From Betaproteobacteria bacterium (GTDB lineage Bacteria; Pseudomonadota; Gammaproteobacteria; Burkholderiales; SG8-41): 33,721 nucleotides of DNA. Under the pieces are notes generated by a model. That model was given only the letters and a program-made list of their open reading frames with translations, had not been told where the DNA came from and did no database searches. The DNA lies in assembly GCA_021732605.1 (NCBI GenBank), contig JAKFUS010000005.1:1-33721 (forward strand). Reading direction: 5' to 3'. Shown piece by piece: positions 6,206-18,728 of this stretch (position 1 is the stretch's first letter; each line of letters opens with the position of its first letter). The translations under genes and the position numbers were made by a program.

Positions 6206-7837
6206 TCAGGGCAAGGAGATTTCCGGCGCCGCTGCGGAACGCGTGCCCGGCAGGGGCGGATTGTCTGTCGAGTGGTAGGTGAACACGGCCGAGAACTTGG
6301 TCTGCGCGGCGCGATTGTGCCCTGCAGCATGAAACAGCCGGCAGTGAAAAAACAACACATCGCCGGGATTCAGTTCCGCATACACCTGCGTTGTCAGCAA
6401 GGCTGCATTTTCAGCAGCATCAGTACGCAAAAATTGCGCGGCATCAAGCCGTGCCGCATCGAAATCCATCATGTGCGAACCCGGCAGCAGCAACAGGCAG
6501 CCATTGTCGCGGCGCTCTTCGCCCAATGCCAGCCACACCGACACCAGCTCGGGACGTTCAAACGACCAGTAACGAATGTCGCGGTGCCAGCTAGTGAGAC
6601 TGCTATACGCGGGATCCTTGGTCATCACGCAATTGTGATGCGCCTGCGACAAAGCGATCTGTGGTCCAAGCAGTTGTTTCAGGCGGGCAGCGATGGGTAA
6701 TGCTGTGGCCCACTCGCGGAACCCGGCATCACGGACGTAAGCCTGCAGCAGCCGCCGCACCGTGCGTCCGCCCGGCGCCTCCAGTGACTGCGGTGCACCG
6801 GGATATTGCGTGTCGGCTTCGTACTCGACGGGCGGCACGGCTAAGGCCAGATCGCGTTCGGCGCAGGCGCGCAGGCGCGCGCAGCCATCGGCCGGCACCA
6901 GGCCGCGCACGATCTGGTAACCGTCGCGCGAAAACTGCGCGACTTGTTCCGGCGTAAATGAGTCATTCATGGCTGTGGACGGCTTGCGGAAAAACCACCA
7001 GTAAAAAAACGCCGCGCTGAGCAGCAGCGTCAGCAGAGAATACACGGGATCAAGCGCACCGGCGGTGAACACCGACTCCGTTTCAAACACTGAATCGTCG
7101 TAACGAACGACCAGCGCCAGCAGCAGGTTGTTGCCGGCATGCGCGCCGATCGCCAGCTCCAGCCGGCCGTCGCGCAAAGCTATGGCGCCGAGAAACAGGC
7201 CCATGACAAAATAATTGGCGGCCATGATCGCCAGCCCGTAAGCCGCGACCTCGGGGTTGAGAAGATGCGGCGCGGCGAACAGCAGGCCACTCAGTATCAC
7301 CAGTGCCGGGGGATAGCGCAGCAAGCGGCCCAATCCCTGCAGCACATAACCGCGGAACACCAGTTCCTCGGCCGCGCATTGCAGCGGCGTCAGCAACAGC
7401 GCGGCCAGTGCGAACGGCAACCAGAGTTGCAAATCCAGACTCCAGGCATAACGCCCGGGATACAGCAGGTGTTCGATGACGGAAAACACCAGTGACAGCG
7501 CGACCCATACCGCTGCACCCCGCACCATTCGCCTCCAGTCGATCTGAGCGTACGGCGTCACCAGCGTGCGCCAGGGGCGGCGATGCAAGACCACGACCAC
7601 GGCAACAACAGCCACCAGCAGCATCAGTATGCTGACATTGATGGCGACGAATTCGGTGATGGTGCCGAGCGGCAGGTATGACAGTATAAAACCATAGGCA
7701 TAAGCACCGCCGATGATCCAGCTTGCAGCGATGACCATAATGCCCAGCAGGTAACGCCACCAGCTATTGCCGCCGATGTCCGCTGCCGCGAGATAACGCG
7801 CGGCGGGCGAAGTGAAGAAATGCAACGCGCGGTACAA
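6206..7837 (-). CDS. CPBP intramembrane protease - phytanoyl-CoA dioxygenase-like fusion
   Basis: A single 543-codon frame with two parts. Residues 1-289 are a polytopic membrane protein of the CPBP/CAAX (Rce1-like) protease family: EELVFRG with the E157-E158 pair, FAAPH (H191), and GAHAGNN (H233, N237), the metal and catalytic motifs in the usual order, with several hydrophobic helices. Residues 290-543 match PhyH-type Fe(II)/2-oxoglutarate oxygenases: FTPEQVAQFSRDGY start, SWHRD (H418, D420), LPGSH, GDVLFFHCRLFH with the distal His probably H503, and a downstream HNR region. The second part begins MNDSFTPEQ exactly as a free-standing PhyH would, but no stop separates them and no Shine-Dalgarno precedes that internal ATG (6968-6970). 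The start is a TTG two bases after the metH stop, suggesting translational coupling. Fusion or internal initiation is undecided; substrates are unknown. Confidence 0.8.
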   Translation of the reverse strand: MYRALHFFTSPAARYLAAADIGGNSWWRYLLGIMVIAASWIIGGAYAYGFILSYLPLGTITEFVAINVSILMLLVAVVAVVVVLHRRPWRTLVTPYAQIDWRRMVRGAAVWVALSLVFSVIEHLLYPGRYAWSLDLQLWLPFALAALLLTPLQCAAEELVFRGYVLQGLGRLLRYPPALVILSGLLFAAPHLLNPEVAAYGLAIMAANYFVMGLFLGAIALRDGRLELAIGAHAGNNLLLALVVRYDDSVFETESVFTAGALDPVYSLLTLLLSAAFFYWWFFRKPSTAMNDSFTPEQVAQFSRDGYQIVRGLVPADGCARLRACAERDLALAVPPVEYEADTQYPGAPQSLEAPGGRTVRRLLQAYVRDAGFREWATALPIAARLKQLLGPQIALSQAHHNCVMTKDPAYSSLTSWHRDIRYWSFERPELVSVWLALGEERRDNGCLLLLPGSHMMDFDAARLDAAQFLRTDAAENAALLTTQVYAELNPGDVLFFHCRLFHAAGHNRAAQTKFSAVFTYHSTDNPPLPGTRSAAAPEISLP

Positions 7838-7839
7838 GG

Positions 7840-11547
<3,708 letters not shown>

Positions 11548-11708
11548 CGACGTCAGGAGGCGCGAAAAGGCGCGATTGTGGCCAGAAAGGTCATAGGGAA
11601 AGGCGCGAATTTTATCATGGGCCGGTCCCCTTCCCGGCGCATTTGGCCGGGTTGCCGGCACCGCCTATAATGCGTTTTTCCCATTTGCCCCATTCGCGAC
11701 CCAAAGCC
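11548..11708. promoter_or_regulatory. Divergent metH / rhodanese promoter region
   Basis: For metH (minus), a -10-like TAAAAT lies at 11609-11614 without a good -35. Three copies of AGGCGCGA (plus strand) at 11558-11565, 11568-11575 and 11601-11608 lie between that box and the metH start. They are spaced 10 and 33 bases apart, so they lie on nearly the same helix face. They could be regulator sites in the metH leader, or chance GC-rich repeats. The rhodanese promoter is listed separately. Confidence 0.4.
11643..11671 (+). promoter_or_regulatory. Sigma-70 promoter of the rhodanese gene
   Basis: TTGGCC (11643-11648), a 17-base spacer, then a consensus TATAAT (11666-11671). The start of transcription would be near 11678, giving a leader of about 30 bases before the ATG at 11709. 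Confidence 0.65.
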
Positions 11709-12095
11709 ATGAAACACCTGGAACCCAAGGCAGCTTTCGAGTTTCTGAAAAAAAATCCGAACTCGGTATTCATCGATTGCCGCAGCGAAATGGAATACCT
11801 GTTCGTCGGCCATCCGGTGGGAGCGATCCTGGTGCCTTGGAATGACGGGCCAAACTGGGAAATCAATCCGCAGTTTGTCGCGCATGTCAAAAAAGCCGCC
11901 AGTGTCGACCGGCCGATCATCGTTATCTGCCGCAGCGGCAACCGTTCGCTGGATGCCGGCCACGCGCTGGATGAAGCCGGCTTCACGCAGGTCTACAACG
12001 TGCTGCATGGTTTTGAAGGCGAACTCGACGACAGCCACCATCGCAATGAAAAAACCGGCTGGCGCCACGACGGCCTGCCTTGGGAACAGTGCTGA
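11709..12095 (+). CDS. Rhodanese-domain sulfurtransferase
   Basis: 128 residues, a single rhodanese module. VFIDCRSEMEYLFVGHPVGA is the conserved CH2A-like entry, and the active-site loop CRSGNRS carries the persulfide-forming Cys74. A DDSHHRNEKTGWRHDGLPW tail is typical of short bacterial rhodaneses that end near WxxxGLPW. There is no signal peptide, so it is cytoplasmic. The frame extends upstream to 11538, but ATG 11709 sits at the right distance from a strong promoter and starts directly before the domain. It is monocistronic, divergent from metH and convergent with the sensor kinase. The donor and acceptor are unknown. Confidence 0.9.
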   Translation: MKHLEPKAAFEFLKKNPNSVFIDCRSEMEYLFVGHPVGAILVPWNDGPNWEINPQFVAHVKKAASVDRPIIVICRSGNRSLDAGHALDEAGFTQVYNVLHGFEGELDDSHHRNEKTGWRHDGLPWEQC

Positions 12096-12127
12096 GTTGC
12101 CTTAAAAAATCAATAAAAAACAAATAC

Positions 12128-15100
12128 TTAGTTGTTTCCCCGCTGGCGCACTGAAACCAGCCAGTCGCGAATGTATTCGCGCACGGCATCGTAACGATGC
12201 CCCTTTTCGAAATACTGATGGATCTCGCCTTTGCGCAGGCCAGCCGCCATGTCGTCATTGATTGCTTGGCCGCTGACAATGATGCGCAAGGTGGCCGGAT
12301 ACAAGGCTGTCACCTGCGCCAGCAACTGTGCACCGTTCATGCCCGGCATTGAAAAATCGGATACCACCACGCTGACCTGCTGTTCGCGCAGCAAGGTCAA
12401 TGCGGCCTCACCGCGCTCTGCCGTAAGTAACTGATAACCCCCGGCTGCCAGCGCGCGCGACGTCAATGCCAGCACATCGGGGTCGTCATCAACCAGCAGG
12501 ACCACCGGATTCGCCGCGACCGGAAACACCGGGACATCTTGCCGCGCAACGAAGGCCAGTGTCTGCGGTGGCGGCGCAGCGCGGTGCACTTCTGGACGTG
12601 CGCCCAGCGTAAAGAAAAATATCGCTCCCTTGCCGACTGCGGATTCGGCCCAGGCGTCGCCACCGTGACGTCGCATCACCCGCCGCACGGTCGCCAGGCC
12701 GATGCCGGTGCCGGGAAATTCCTGCTCGGAGTGCAGACGCTGAAATGCGTCGAATAACCGCCCGGCGTGCGCCATGTCAAAGCCGGCTCCGTCATCGCGC
12801 ACAAAATAGGTTCTGATGCCGTTGCGGGTCCGCACACCGAATTCGATGCTTGCCATCGGCCTGTGGACGGTGAATTTCCACGCGTTTTGAATCAGGTTGG
12901 CCAGCGCGGAGCGCAGCATCCCGTGGTCTGCATGGGCGCGCAGATCAGGCGCGATGCGGACATTCACCACACGCTGCGGATGTTCGCGGCGCAGATCTTC
13001 GACGATGCTGCGGGCGATTTCGCTGAGATCGGTATCGGCAACATTCAGTTCAGCGCGCGTCACCCGCGACAGCCGCAGCAGGTCTTCAATCAGGGCCGCC
13101 ATGCGCACTGCAGCGGCGCGGATGCGGTTCAGATAACCCTGGCCGGGCGCATCCAGCTTCTGCGCGTAATCTTCGAGCAACGCCGCCACCAGGCCGTCGA
13201 TGTGACGCAGCGGCGCGCGCAAATCGTGCGACACCGAGGAGGCAAACGCCTCCAGTTCCTCATTGGTGGTGGTCAGCTGCGCGGTGCGTTCGGCCACCCG
13301 CGCTTCCAGCACGGCATTGAGTTTTTCCACCTCCAGCGAGCGGCGCTTGAAATCGGTGACATCACGGCTTATGCCGACCACACCGATCACGTTGCCGGCG
13401 ACGTCGCGCAACGGCATTTTCGTGGTCACAAACCATTGCGGATCCTCAGGGGGGCCGTCCATGATTTCGCGCGGCACACTGAATTGCCCGGTAGCCATGA
13501 CTTCGCGATCCTCCATATCGTAACGGACCGCCTGCTCGTATGGCACAAGGTCGTAGTTGGTCAGACCGATAATGTCGCGCCCCCCGGGAACACGCGCCCT
13601 GCGCCAGGCTTCATTGGCCAGGGTGAAGCGCAGGTCCGTCCCTTTGACACGGATACGATCCGGCAGGTTATCGATCACCGTGCGTAACAGGTTGCGCTCA
13701 GTCGCCAGTGCCTCGCGCGCCATGCGGCGCTCGGTGACATCACGGGAGATGCCCAGCAGCGCAGTGATCGTCCCCGAAGCGTCGTAGAGCGGCGCTGCAT
13801 GAATTTCGAGCCAGCAGTGTTTGCCGGCAATGCCAACGGCCTCAAACTCCAGCATGCCGGACTCGCCATTCAGGATCCGGCGCTGCAGCCGCACAAAAGC
13901 ACGGCGATAGGCGGGGGCGACCTGGCGCAGAAACGGCCAGCGGCACATCTCCTCGAGGCTCTCCGCCTGCAGCATGCGCAGTCCCGCCGGATTCATGTCA
14001 AGCAACCGGCCGTCGGGCGCGACAATCGCCACACATTCTGGTTCGGCTGCGATGATGGCGCGCAGGCGCTGCTCGGTCAGTTTGCGCGCATTGATGTCCT
14101 GGTACGTCGCAATGATCAGCTGCGGCCTGCCCTCGGCATCGGGCAGAACTGCGGCGGACAAGGAAGCCCACATCCAGGTACCGTCCTTGCGCAGGATGCG
14201 TTTCTCGGTGACATAGCTGCGAATCTCTCCGGATGTCAGACGCGCATTGTCACGCACGGCGCCCGCGGTTCTTTCGGGGGCCGTTATCTCCGCATTGCTC
14301 ATGCGCAGCGCTTCTTCGCGGCTGTAACCCGTCATTTCGCAGAACTTGTCGTTGACCTCCAGCCAATGCTGGTTGCGGTCCTGCGCCGGACGCAGCGTGA
14401 TGCCGACGCCCGCATGGTCAAACATGGCACGGAAGCGCTGCTCGCTCTGCCGCATCCGTTCTTCGGCATGCTTGCGCGCGGTGATGTCCTGATAAGTGCT
14501 CATGATCTGGTACGGTTTGCCGTCGGCACCCGGCAGCGCGGCAACCGAGAGCGTCACCCACAGCAGGCGGCCGTCCTTGCAGCGCACCCGCTTCTCGCGG
14601 GTATAACTGGTGATTTCGCCGCGCAGCAGGCGGCCGTTGTCGCGCAGCGCTTCGTCCAGGCCGTCAACTGGCGTAATGTCCGCCGTGCTCAGGCGCAACA
14701 GCTCGTCACGACTGTAACCCGTCATGGCACAGAACTTGTCGTTGACCGCGATCCACGGCAACGCCCGGTCGTGCGCCGGACGCAATGAAATGCCGATGCC
14801 CGCATGCTCGAACATCGTCTGGAGACGGCCCTCGCTTTGCTGCAGGGCGCCGGTCATGCGTGAATGTTCTGCCGCTTGCGCGCGCTGCCGCGCCAGCACC
14901 AGCAGCAGACCGGCGATAAACAGAAGCGCGAATATCGCCACCACCAGCACGCCCCCGACATATCCCGAACGGATCACGCCCAGCCGCCGCTGCAGTTCAC
15001 GCTCATCGACACTGACCGCTACCAGCAGCGGATATCCCGTCAGCGTGCGATAGGCCCAGGTTTCCGCGATACCTTCACCGCCTTCGGCAAAACCGGCCTT

Positions 15101-15829
15101 GTGCCCCGCCTCGATCCGGCGCAGCAGGAAACTCCAGTCCGCTTTCATCAGTTCAGCAGAAGCACCGGCGCGCCCCTGCGCAGCACGCGCAACGCCATCA
15201 CGCCCGGCCAGGACCATGCCGACGCTGTCGCCGATCCTGCCGTCCTGCAACAGGCGGCTCCAGTAGGAAAAATCGACCGCGACAATCGCCACACCACCGA
15301 AAGATCCGTCAGCGCGGTTGATGCGCCGGGTGACATGGAAAGACCATTTGCCGGATACCCGGCCGAGGACCGGTTTGTTGATGTAGGGTTCGCCGGCGTC
15401 GAGTTCGACATGGGCGCGAAAATGTTCCAGATCGGCAATGGCGGCCCCTGGTGGAATCGGCAATGTGCTGAGAATCAGGCGGCCCTGCTCATCGGCAACC
15501 GACGCCACCGCGATATAACCGGCGATGTCACGGTAATCTTCCATCACGCTGCGCAGATCGGTACGCATACCGTCACGTTCATAGCTGCGTTTGATACGCC
15601 GCGCCGCATCATCCACTCTGCTCAATGTCCCGCGGGCATGCACTTCCAGCACCAGGGCCATGTCGTCGGCGTGGTTGCGCTGCAGCGCGTGCTCAGACTC
15701 GCCGTGCTGGCGGTACGACAACCACGCCGCAACCGCAACGATCCCCACCAGCGTCACGCAGGCCAGCATGCTGAGTATTTCAACGGCATAGTGGGCCAGC
15801 GCGGCCGATAACCGGCCTGTTCTTGTCAT
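12128..15829 (-). CDS. Membrane hybrid sensor histidine kinase with sensor domain, four PAS domains and C-terminal receiver
   Basis: 1233 residues. TM1 (about 12-36) and TM2 (about 286-315) flank a periplasmic region of about 250 residues, probably a Cache-type sensor. Four PAS/PAC units follow (about 330-455, 456-585, 586-710, 715-840). Then come a HisKA domain with SHDLRAPLRH (phospho-acceptor H868), an HATPase with NLIQNAWKFT (N box), DDGAGFDMAH (G1) and GTGIGLATV (G2), and a receiver with VVLLVDDDPDVLAL and phospho-acceptor D1158 in SDFSMPG. The first two PAS units are close copies of each other. A GGAGGAG Shine-Dalgarno precedes the ATG. The gene is 87 bases downstream of the Bcr/CflA transporter; no partner regulator is nearby, so phosphate may stay on the attached receiver or pass to a distant protein. 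The ligand is unknown. Confidence 0.92.
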   Translation of the reverse strand: MTRTGRLSAALAHYAVEILSMLACVTLVGIVAVAAWLSYRQHGESEHALQRNHADDMALVLEVHARGTLSRVDDAARRIKRSYERDGMRTDLRSVMEDYRDIAGYIAVASVADEQGRLILSTLPIPPGAAIADLEHFRAHVELDAGEPYINKPVLGRVSGKWSFHVTRRINRADGSFGGVAIVAVDFSYWSRLLQDGRIGDSVGMVLAGRDGVARAAQGRAGASAELMKADWSFLLRRIEAGHKAGFAEGGEGIAETWAYRTLTGYPLLVAVSVDERELQRRLGVIRSGYVGGVLVVAIFALLFIAGLLLVLARQRAQAAEHSRMTGALQQSEGRLQTMFEHAGIGISLRPAHDRALPWIAVNDKFCAMTGYSRDELLRLSTADITPVDGLDEALRDNGRLLRGEITSYTREKRVRCKDGRLLWVTLSVAALPGADGKPYQIMSTYQDITARKHAEERMRQSEQRFRAMFDHAGVGITLRPAQDRNQHWLEVNDKFCEMTGYSREEALRMSNAEITAPERTAGAVRDNARLTSGEIRSYVTEKRILRKDGTWMWASLSAAVLPDAEGRPQLIIATYQDINARKLTEQRLRAIIAAEPECVAIVAPDGRLLDMNPAGLRMLQAESLEEMCRWPFLRQVAPAYRRAFVRLQRRILNGESGMLEFEAVGIAGKHCWLEIHAAPLYDASGTITALLGISRDVTERRMAREALATERNLLRTVIDNLPDRIRVKGTDLRFTLANEAWRRARVPGGRDIIGLTNYDLVPYEQAVRYDMEDREVMATGQFSVPREIMDGPPEDPQWFVTTKMPLRDVAGNVIGVVGISRDVTDFKRRSLEVEKLNAVLEARVAERTAQLTTTNEELEAFASSVSHDLRAPLRHIDGLVAALLEDYAQKLDAPGQGYLNRIRAAAVRMAALIEDLLRLSRVTRAELNVADTDLSEIARSIVEDLRREHPQRVVNVRIAPDLRAHADHGMLRSALANLIQNAWKFTVHRPMASIEFGVRTRNGIRTYFVRDDGAGFDMAHAGRLFDAFQRLHSEQEFPGTGIGLATVRRVMRRHGGDAWAESAVGKGAIFFFTLGARPEVHRAAPPPQTLAFVARQDVPVFPVAANPVVLLVDDDPDVLALTSRALAAGGYQLLTAERGEAALTLLREQQVSVVVSDFSMPGMNGAQLLAQVTALYPATLRIIVSGQAINDDMAAGLRKGEIHQYFEKGHRYDAVREYIRDWLVSVRQRGNN

Positions 15830-15916
15830 GGCGCTCCTCCGCTTCCGCGCGGCCGGCAGGGCCGGCGGATCATTTTCATCGCGCGCAAATACGCGAAGCC
15901 GCGGCAGAGGCTACCA
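15830..15916 (-). other. Short leader between transporter and sensor kinase, with GC hairpin
   Basis: A GCCGG/CCGGC stem with a 5-base loop (15852-15866) lies about 20 bases before the kinase start codon. No T-run follows, so it is not a clear terminator. No convincing promoter hexamers were seen. Confidence 0.3.
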
Positions 15917-17134
15917 CTACCGGTTACTGGCAGCCACCCGCAGATAGAGCACCCATGCCAATCCGCCCAGCAACGCCATGCCGCCCATGCCGCACGCCAG
16001 CAACAGCGCGCTCCCCGACAACAATGGGGAGATCACGCCCGCAGTCAGGCCCGCAAACAGACTGTGGGCAAACCCCTGCAGTGACGACGTCATGCCACGC
16101 AATTGCGGAAACAGATCCAGCGCAATCAGCGAAACGCTGGGCATGGCCAGCGCCATGCCGACGGTATAGATCATCACCGGCAGCACTGTCCAAGGCAGTG
16201 CCGGCGGAAAAAACCGTGAATAACCAATATTGAACGCCACGGCACCGAACATGATCAGATAACCGACAAACACCGTACGCCGTGGCGACAGACGTTCGGC
16301 CAGTCGGCCGGAGAGAAACGCGCCGAACATGACGCCGGAGATGCCGGGTATAAACAACCAAGCAAAATCCTTTCCGGTCATGCCGAGCAGATCGTAGATC
16401 ACCGCCGGCGCCGACACCACATAGAGAAAAAACCCGGAAAAATTGAATGCGATGGCCAGACACAGCAAGACCAGCTTCGGGTCGCTGCCGAGACGCCGGT
16501 AATTACGCAGCAGCGGTCGCGCCTGGAACGGCTGCCGTGCCGCAAGCGGATGGGTTTCCGGCAGACGACGCGCTGCGGCGAAAAACAGCACGACACCATA
16601 GGTCGCCAGGAACCAGAAAATGGTGCGCCAGCCGAACAAGTCCTGCAACCAGCCGCCAATCACCGGTGCAATGGCCGGTGCGACACCGAAAATCATCGTC
16701 ACCAGCGACATCAGTCGCTGTGCCTCATGTCCCGAGAAGCTGTCGCGGATGATCGCGCGCCCGACAATGATGCCGGCACCAGCAGCGAGTCCTTGAATCG
16801 CACGCCAGAACAGCAACTGCGGCAGGGTGGACGCCAGCGCACAGCCCACCGCCGTCACGACATACAGCGCCAGACTCGCCAGGATCACCGCCCGGCGGCC
16901 GAAGGAATCAGACAAGGTGCCGTGGAACAAAGTCATCAACGCCAGCGTGAACAGGTACAGGCTCAGCGTCTGCTGCATCTGCGCGGGGGTTGCCTGCAGG
17001 TCGGCGCCGATAAACGGAAATGACGGCAGGTAAGTGTCGATGGTGAACGGGCCGATCATCGCCAGCGCGGCAAGGATGAGCGCCAGCGCCGGCACGGTGA
17101 CCGACGATGTACCCCGCGTTGATTCCGTGTTCAT
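15917..17134 (-). CDS. Bcr/CflA-family multidrug efflux MFS transporter
   Basis: 405 residues, about 12 hydrophobic helices, inner membrane. Its motifs are those of drug:H+ antiporters of the Bcr/CflA subgroup: MIGPFTIDTYLPSFP in helix 1, the loop 2-3 motif GTLSDSFGRR, and FWRAIQGLAAGAGIIVGRAIIRD in helices 4-5. The length agrees with the family. The frame runs on upstream into comM, but ATG 17134 overlaps the comM stop as ATGA and gives the standard N-terminus, so translation is probably coupled to comM. The substrate cannot be predicted. It sits between comM and a sensor kinase, neither of which explains its role. Confidence 0.9.
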   Translation of the reverse strand: MNTESTRGTSSVTVPALALILAALAMIGPFTIDTYLPSFPFIGADLQATPAQMQQTLSLYLFTLALMTLFHGTLSDSFGRRAVILASLALYVVTAVGCALASTLPQLLFWRAIQGLAAGAGIIVGRAIIRDSFSGHEAQRLMSLVTMIFGVAPAIAPVIGGWLQDLFGWRTIFWFLATYGVVLFFAAARRLPETHPLAARQPFQARPLLRNYRRLGSDPKLVLLCLAIAFNFSGFFLYVVSAPAVIYDLLGMTGKDFAWLFIPGISGVMFGAFLSGRLAERLSPRRTVFVGYLIMFGAVAFNIGYSRFFPPALPWTVLPVMIYTVGMALAMPSVSLIALDLFPQLRGMTSSLQGFAHSLFAGLTAGVISPLLSGSALLLACGMGGMALLGGLAWVLYLRVAASNR

Positions 17135-18627
17135 GCGCGATCCAGTCTGCGGTACTGGATGGCCTCGGCGATATGCGCAGCAGCGACCGCATCCATACCG
17201 GCGAGATCGGCAATGGTCCGCGCCACCTTGAGGATGCGGTGATAGGCCCGCGCCGACAGGCCAAATCGCACAATAGCCTGCTTCAACAGGGTTTCGCCCT
17301 GTGCGTCCGGCGCGCAATGGCGTTCGATTTCACGCGTCGCCAGCCGGGTGTTGGGTTTGTGCTGCCGCCCCAGCGCGCGTTCACGGGCCGCAGCAGTCCG
17401 GACGCGCACCGCTGCCGACGATTCACCGCCGGCGTTGCGTGTCAGGTCTTCCTGCGCCAGCGCCGGCACTTCGATTTGTAAATCGATGCGGTCGAGCAGT
17501 GGTCCGGAAATGCGCGAACGGTATCTCGCCACCTGGTCCGGCGTGCAACGGCAACGCCCGTTGTAGTGCCCGAGAAAACCGCAGGGACAGGGATTCATCG
17601 CCGCGACCAGCTGGAACTGCGCGGGAAAATCCGCCTGCCGCGCGGCGCGAGACACGGTAATGCGCCCGGACTCCAGCGGTTCGCGCAGCACTTCGAGCAC
17701 GCGGCGTTCGAATTCGGGTAACTCATCGAGGAACAGCACGCCGTGCATGGCCATCGAAATCTCTCCGGGCCGCGGATTGCTGCCACCACCGACCAGCGCC
17801 ACCGCCGACGCGGTGTGATGCGGTGCGCGATAGGGTCGCCGCTTCCAGGCGCTGACATCAAAACCGTTCGATCCCACCGACTGGATCGCCGCCGACTCCA
17901 CGGCTTCCTGCTGTGTCATCGGCGGAAGAATGCCAGGCAGGCGTTGTGCGAGCATGGTCTTGCCTGTCCCCGGTGGCCCCACCATCAGCAGGCTGTGGCC
18001 GCCGGCGGCGGCGATCTCCAGCGCGCGCCGGGCGTGATTCTGGCCTTTGACATCCAGCAGATCCGGATGCCGGTACTCGCCGGAAAAATCAGCGGGCGTC
18101 GCTCGCGGCAGCGCCGCCCGTCCGGCCAGGTGTGCGCAGACCTCGCCCAATGAAGCCGCGGCATGGACCACCGCCTGTTCCGCCAGCGCCGCTTCCGCGG
18201 CGTTCGTTTTCGGCAATACAAAAGCCCTGCCATCTCGGGCCACCGCCAGTGCCATCGCCAGTGCGCCGCGTACCGGACGCAGTTCACCGGTCAGCGCGAG
18301 TTCGCCGGCAAATTCATAATCGCCAAGGTCGCGATTCGGTATCTGTCCGGAAGCGGCGAGTATGCCCAACGCGATTGCCAGATCGAAACGACCGGACTCC
18401 TTGGGCAAATCCGCCGGCGCCAGATTGACGGTGATGCGCCGCGCCGGGAAATCAAACTGGGCATTTTGCAGCGCCGCACGCACCCGATCCTTGGCTTCTT
18501 TCACCTCGACCTCAGGCAGCCCGACAATGGTGAAGCCGGGCAAGCCATTGGCCAGGTGGGCCTCCACCGTCACCAGTGGGGCATCCATGCCCGACAGGGC
18601 GCGGCTATAGAGGACGGCCAGGGACAC
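17131..18627 (-). CDS. comM: ComM/YifB family AAA+ ATPase (Mg-chelatase-like)
   Basis: 498 residues, the family norm. ComM is a hexameric helicase that promotes branch migration during natural transformation; homologues are also present in many species not known to be competent. It begins SLAVLYSRALSGMDAPLV, the N-terminal Lon-like fold of YifB. Walker A GPPGTGKT lies near residue 217 and Walker B VLFLDELPEF near 297. The four-cysteine zinc-like CPCGFLGHYNGRCRC is near 350, and SGPLLDRIDLQIEVP is the sensor/arginine-finger region. The start is GTG (18625-18627) without a clear Shine-Dalgarno; alignment with YifB supports it. It is followed by the transporter with a 4-base overlap and preceded by ubiK, a common betaproteobacterial order. 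Despite the family name it is not a magnesium chelatase. Confidence 0.94.
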   Translation of the reverse strand: MSLAVLYSRALSGMDAPLVTVEAHLANGLPGFTIVGLPEVEVKEAKDRVRAALQNAQFDFPARRITVNLAPADLPKESGRFDLAIALGILAASGQIPNRDLGDYEFAGELALTGELRPVRGALAMALAVARDGRAFVLPKTNAAEAALAEQAVVHAAASLGEVCAHLAGRAALPRATPADFSGEYRHPDLLDVKGQNHARRALEIAAAGGHSLLMVGPPGTGKTMLAQRLPGILPPMTQQEAVESAAIQSVGSNGFDVSAWKRRPYRAPHHTASAVALVGGGSNPRPGEISMAMHGVLFLDELPEFERRVLEVLREPLESGRITVSRAARQADFPAQFQLVAAMNPCPCGFLGHYNGRCRCTPDQVARYRSRISGPLLDRIDLQIEVPALAQEDLTRNAGGESSAAVRVRTAAARERALGRQHKPNTRLATREIERHCAPDAQGETLLKQAIVRFGLSARAYHRILKVARTIADLAGMDAVAAAHIAEAIQYRRLDRA

Positions 18628-18728
18628 GTGGGCTCAGCACATTCTTAAAAAGCAGGAATCAGTACAACGGCTGTGGCCCGACTGCGGCTGACCGGAATCC
18701 GGCCCCACCCTGATCAGGGGTTCGTAAA
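18628..18728. other. ubiK-comM spacer with two adjacent palindromes
   Basis: Contains CCGGAATCCGG (18692-18702) and, five bases later, the perfect 12-base palindrome CCCTGATCAGGG (18708-18719), just after the ubiK stop. They could form a transcript-ending structure for ubiK or be protein sites. No T-run follows on the minus strand. Confidence 0.35.

Noticed and set aside
6960-6980. Treating the CPBP-dioxygenase ORF as a sequencing frameshift
   Set aside because: Both domains are in the same frame, so no frameshift is needed; only a lost stop or real fusion explains it. Kept as one ORF with the doubt stated.
11548-11708. Cobalamin riboswitch expected ahead of B12-dependent metH
   Set aside because: The divergent spacer is only about 160 bases, also carries another gene's promoter, and shows no B12-box-like conserved element or multi-stem fold.
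17131-18627. Magnesium chelatase subunit for chlorophyll synthesis
   Set aside because: The YifB/ComM N-terminal domain and cysteine cluster are present and there are no other pigment genes; the name reflects only distant AAA+ similarity.
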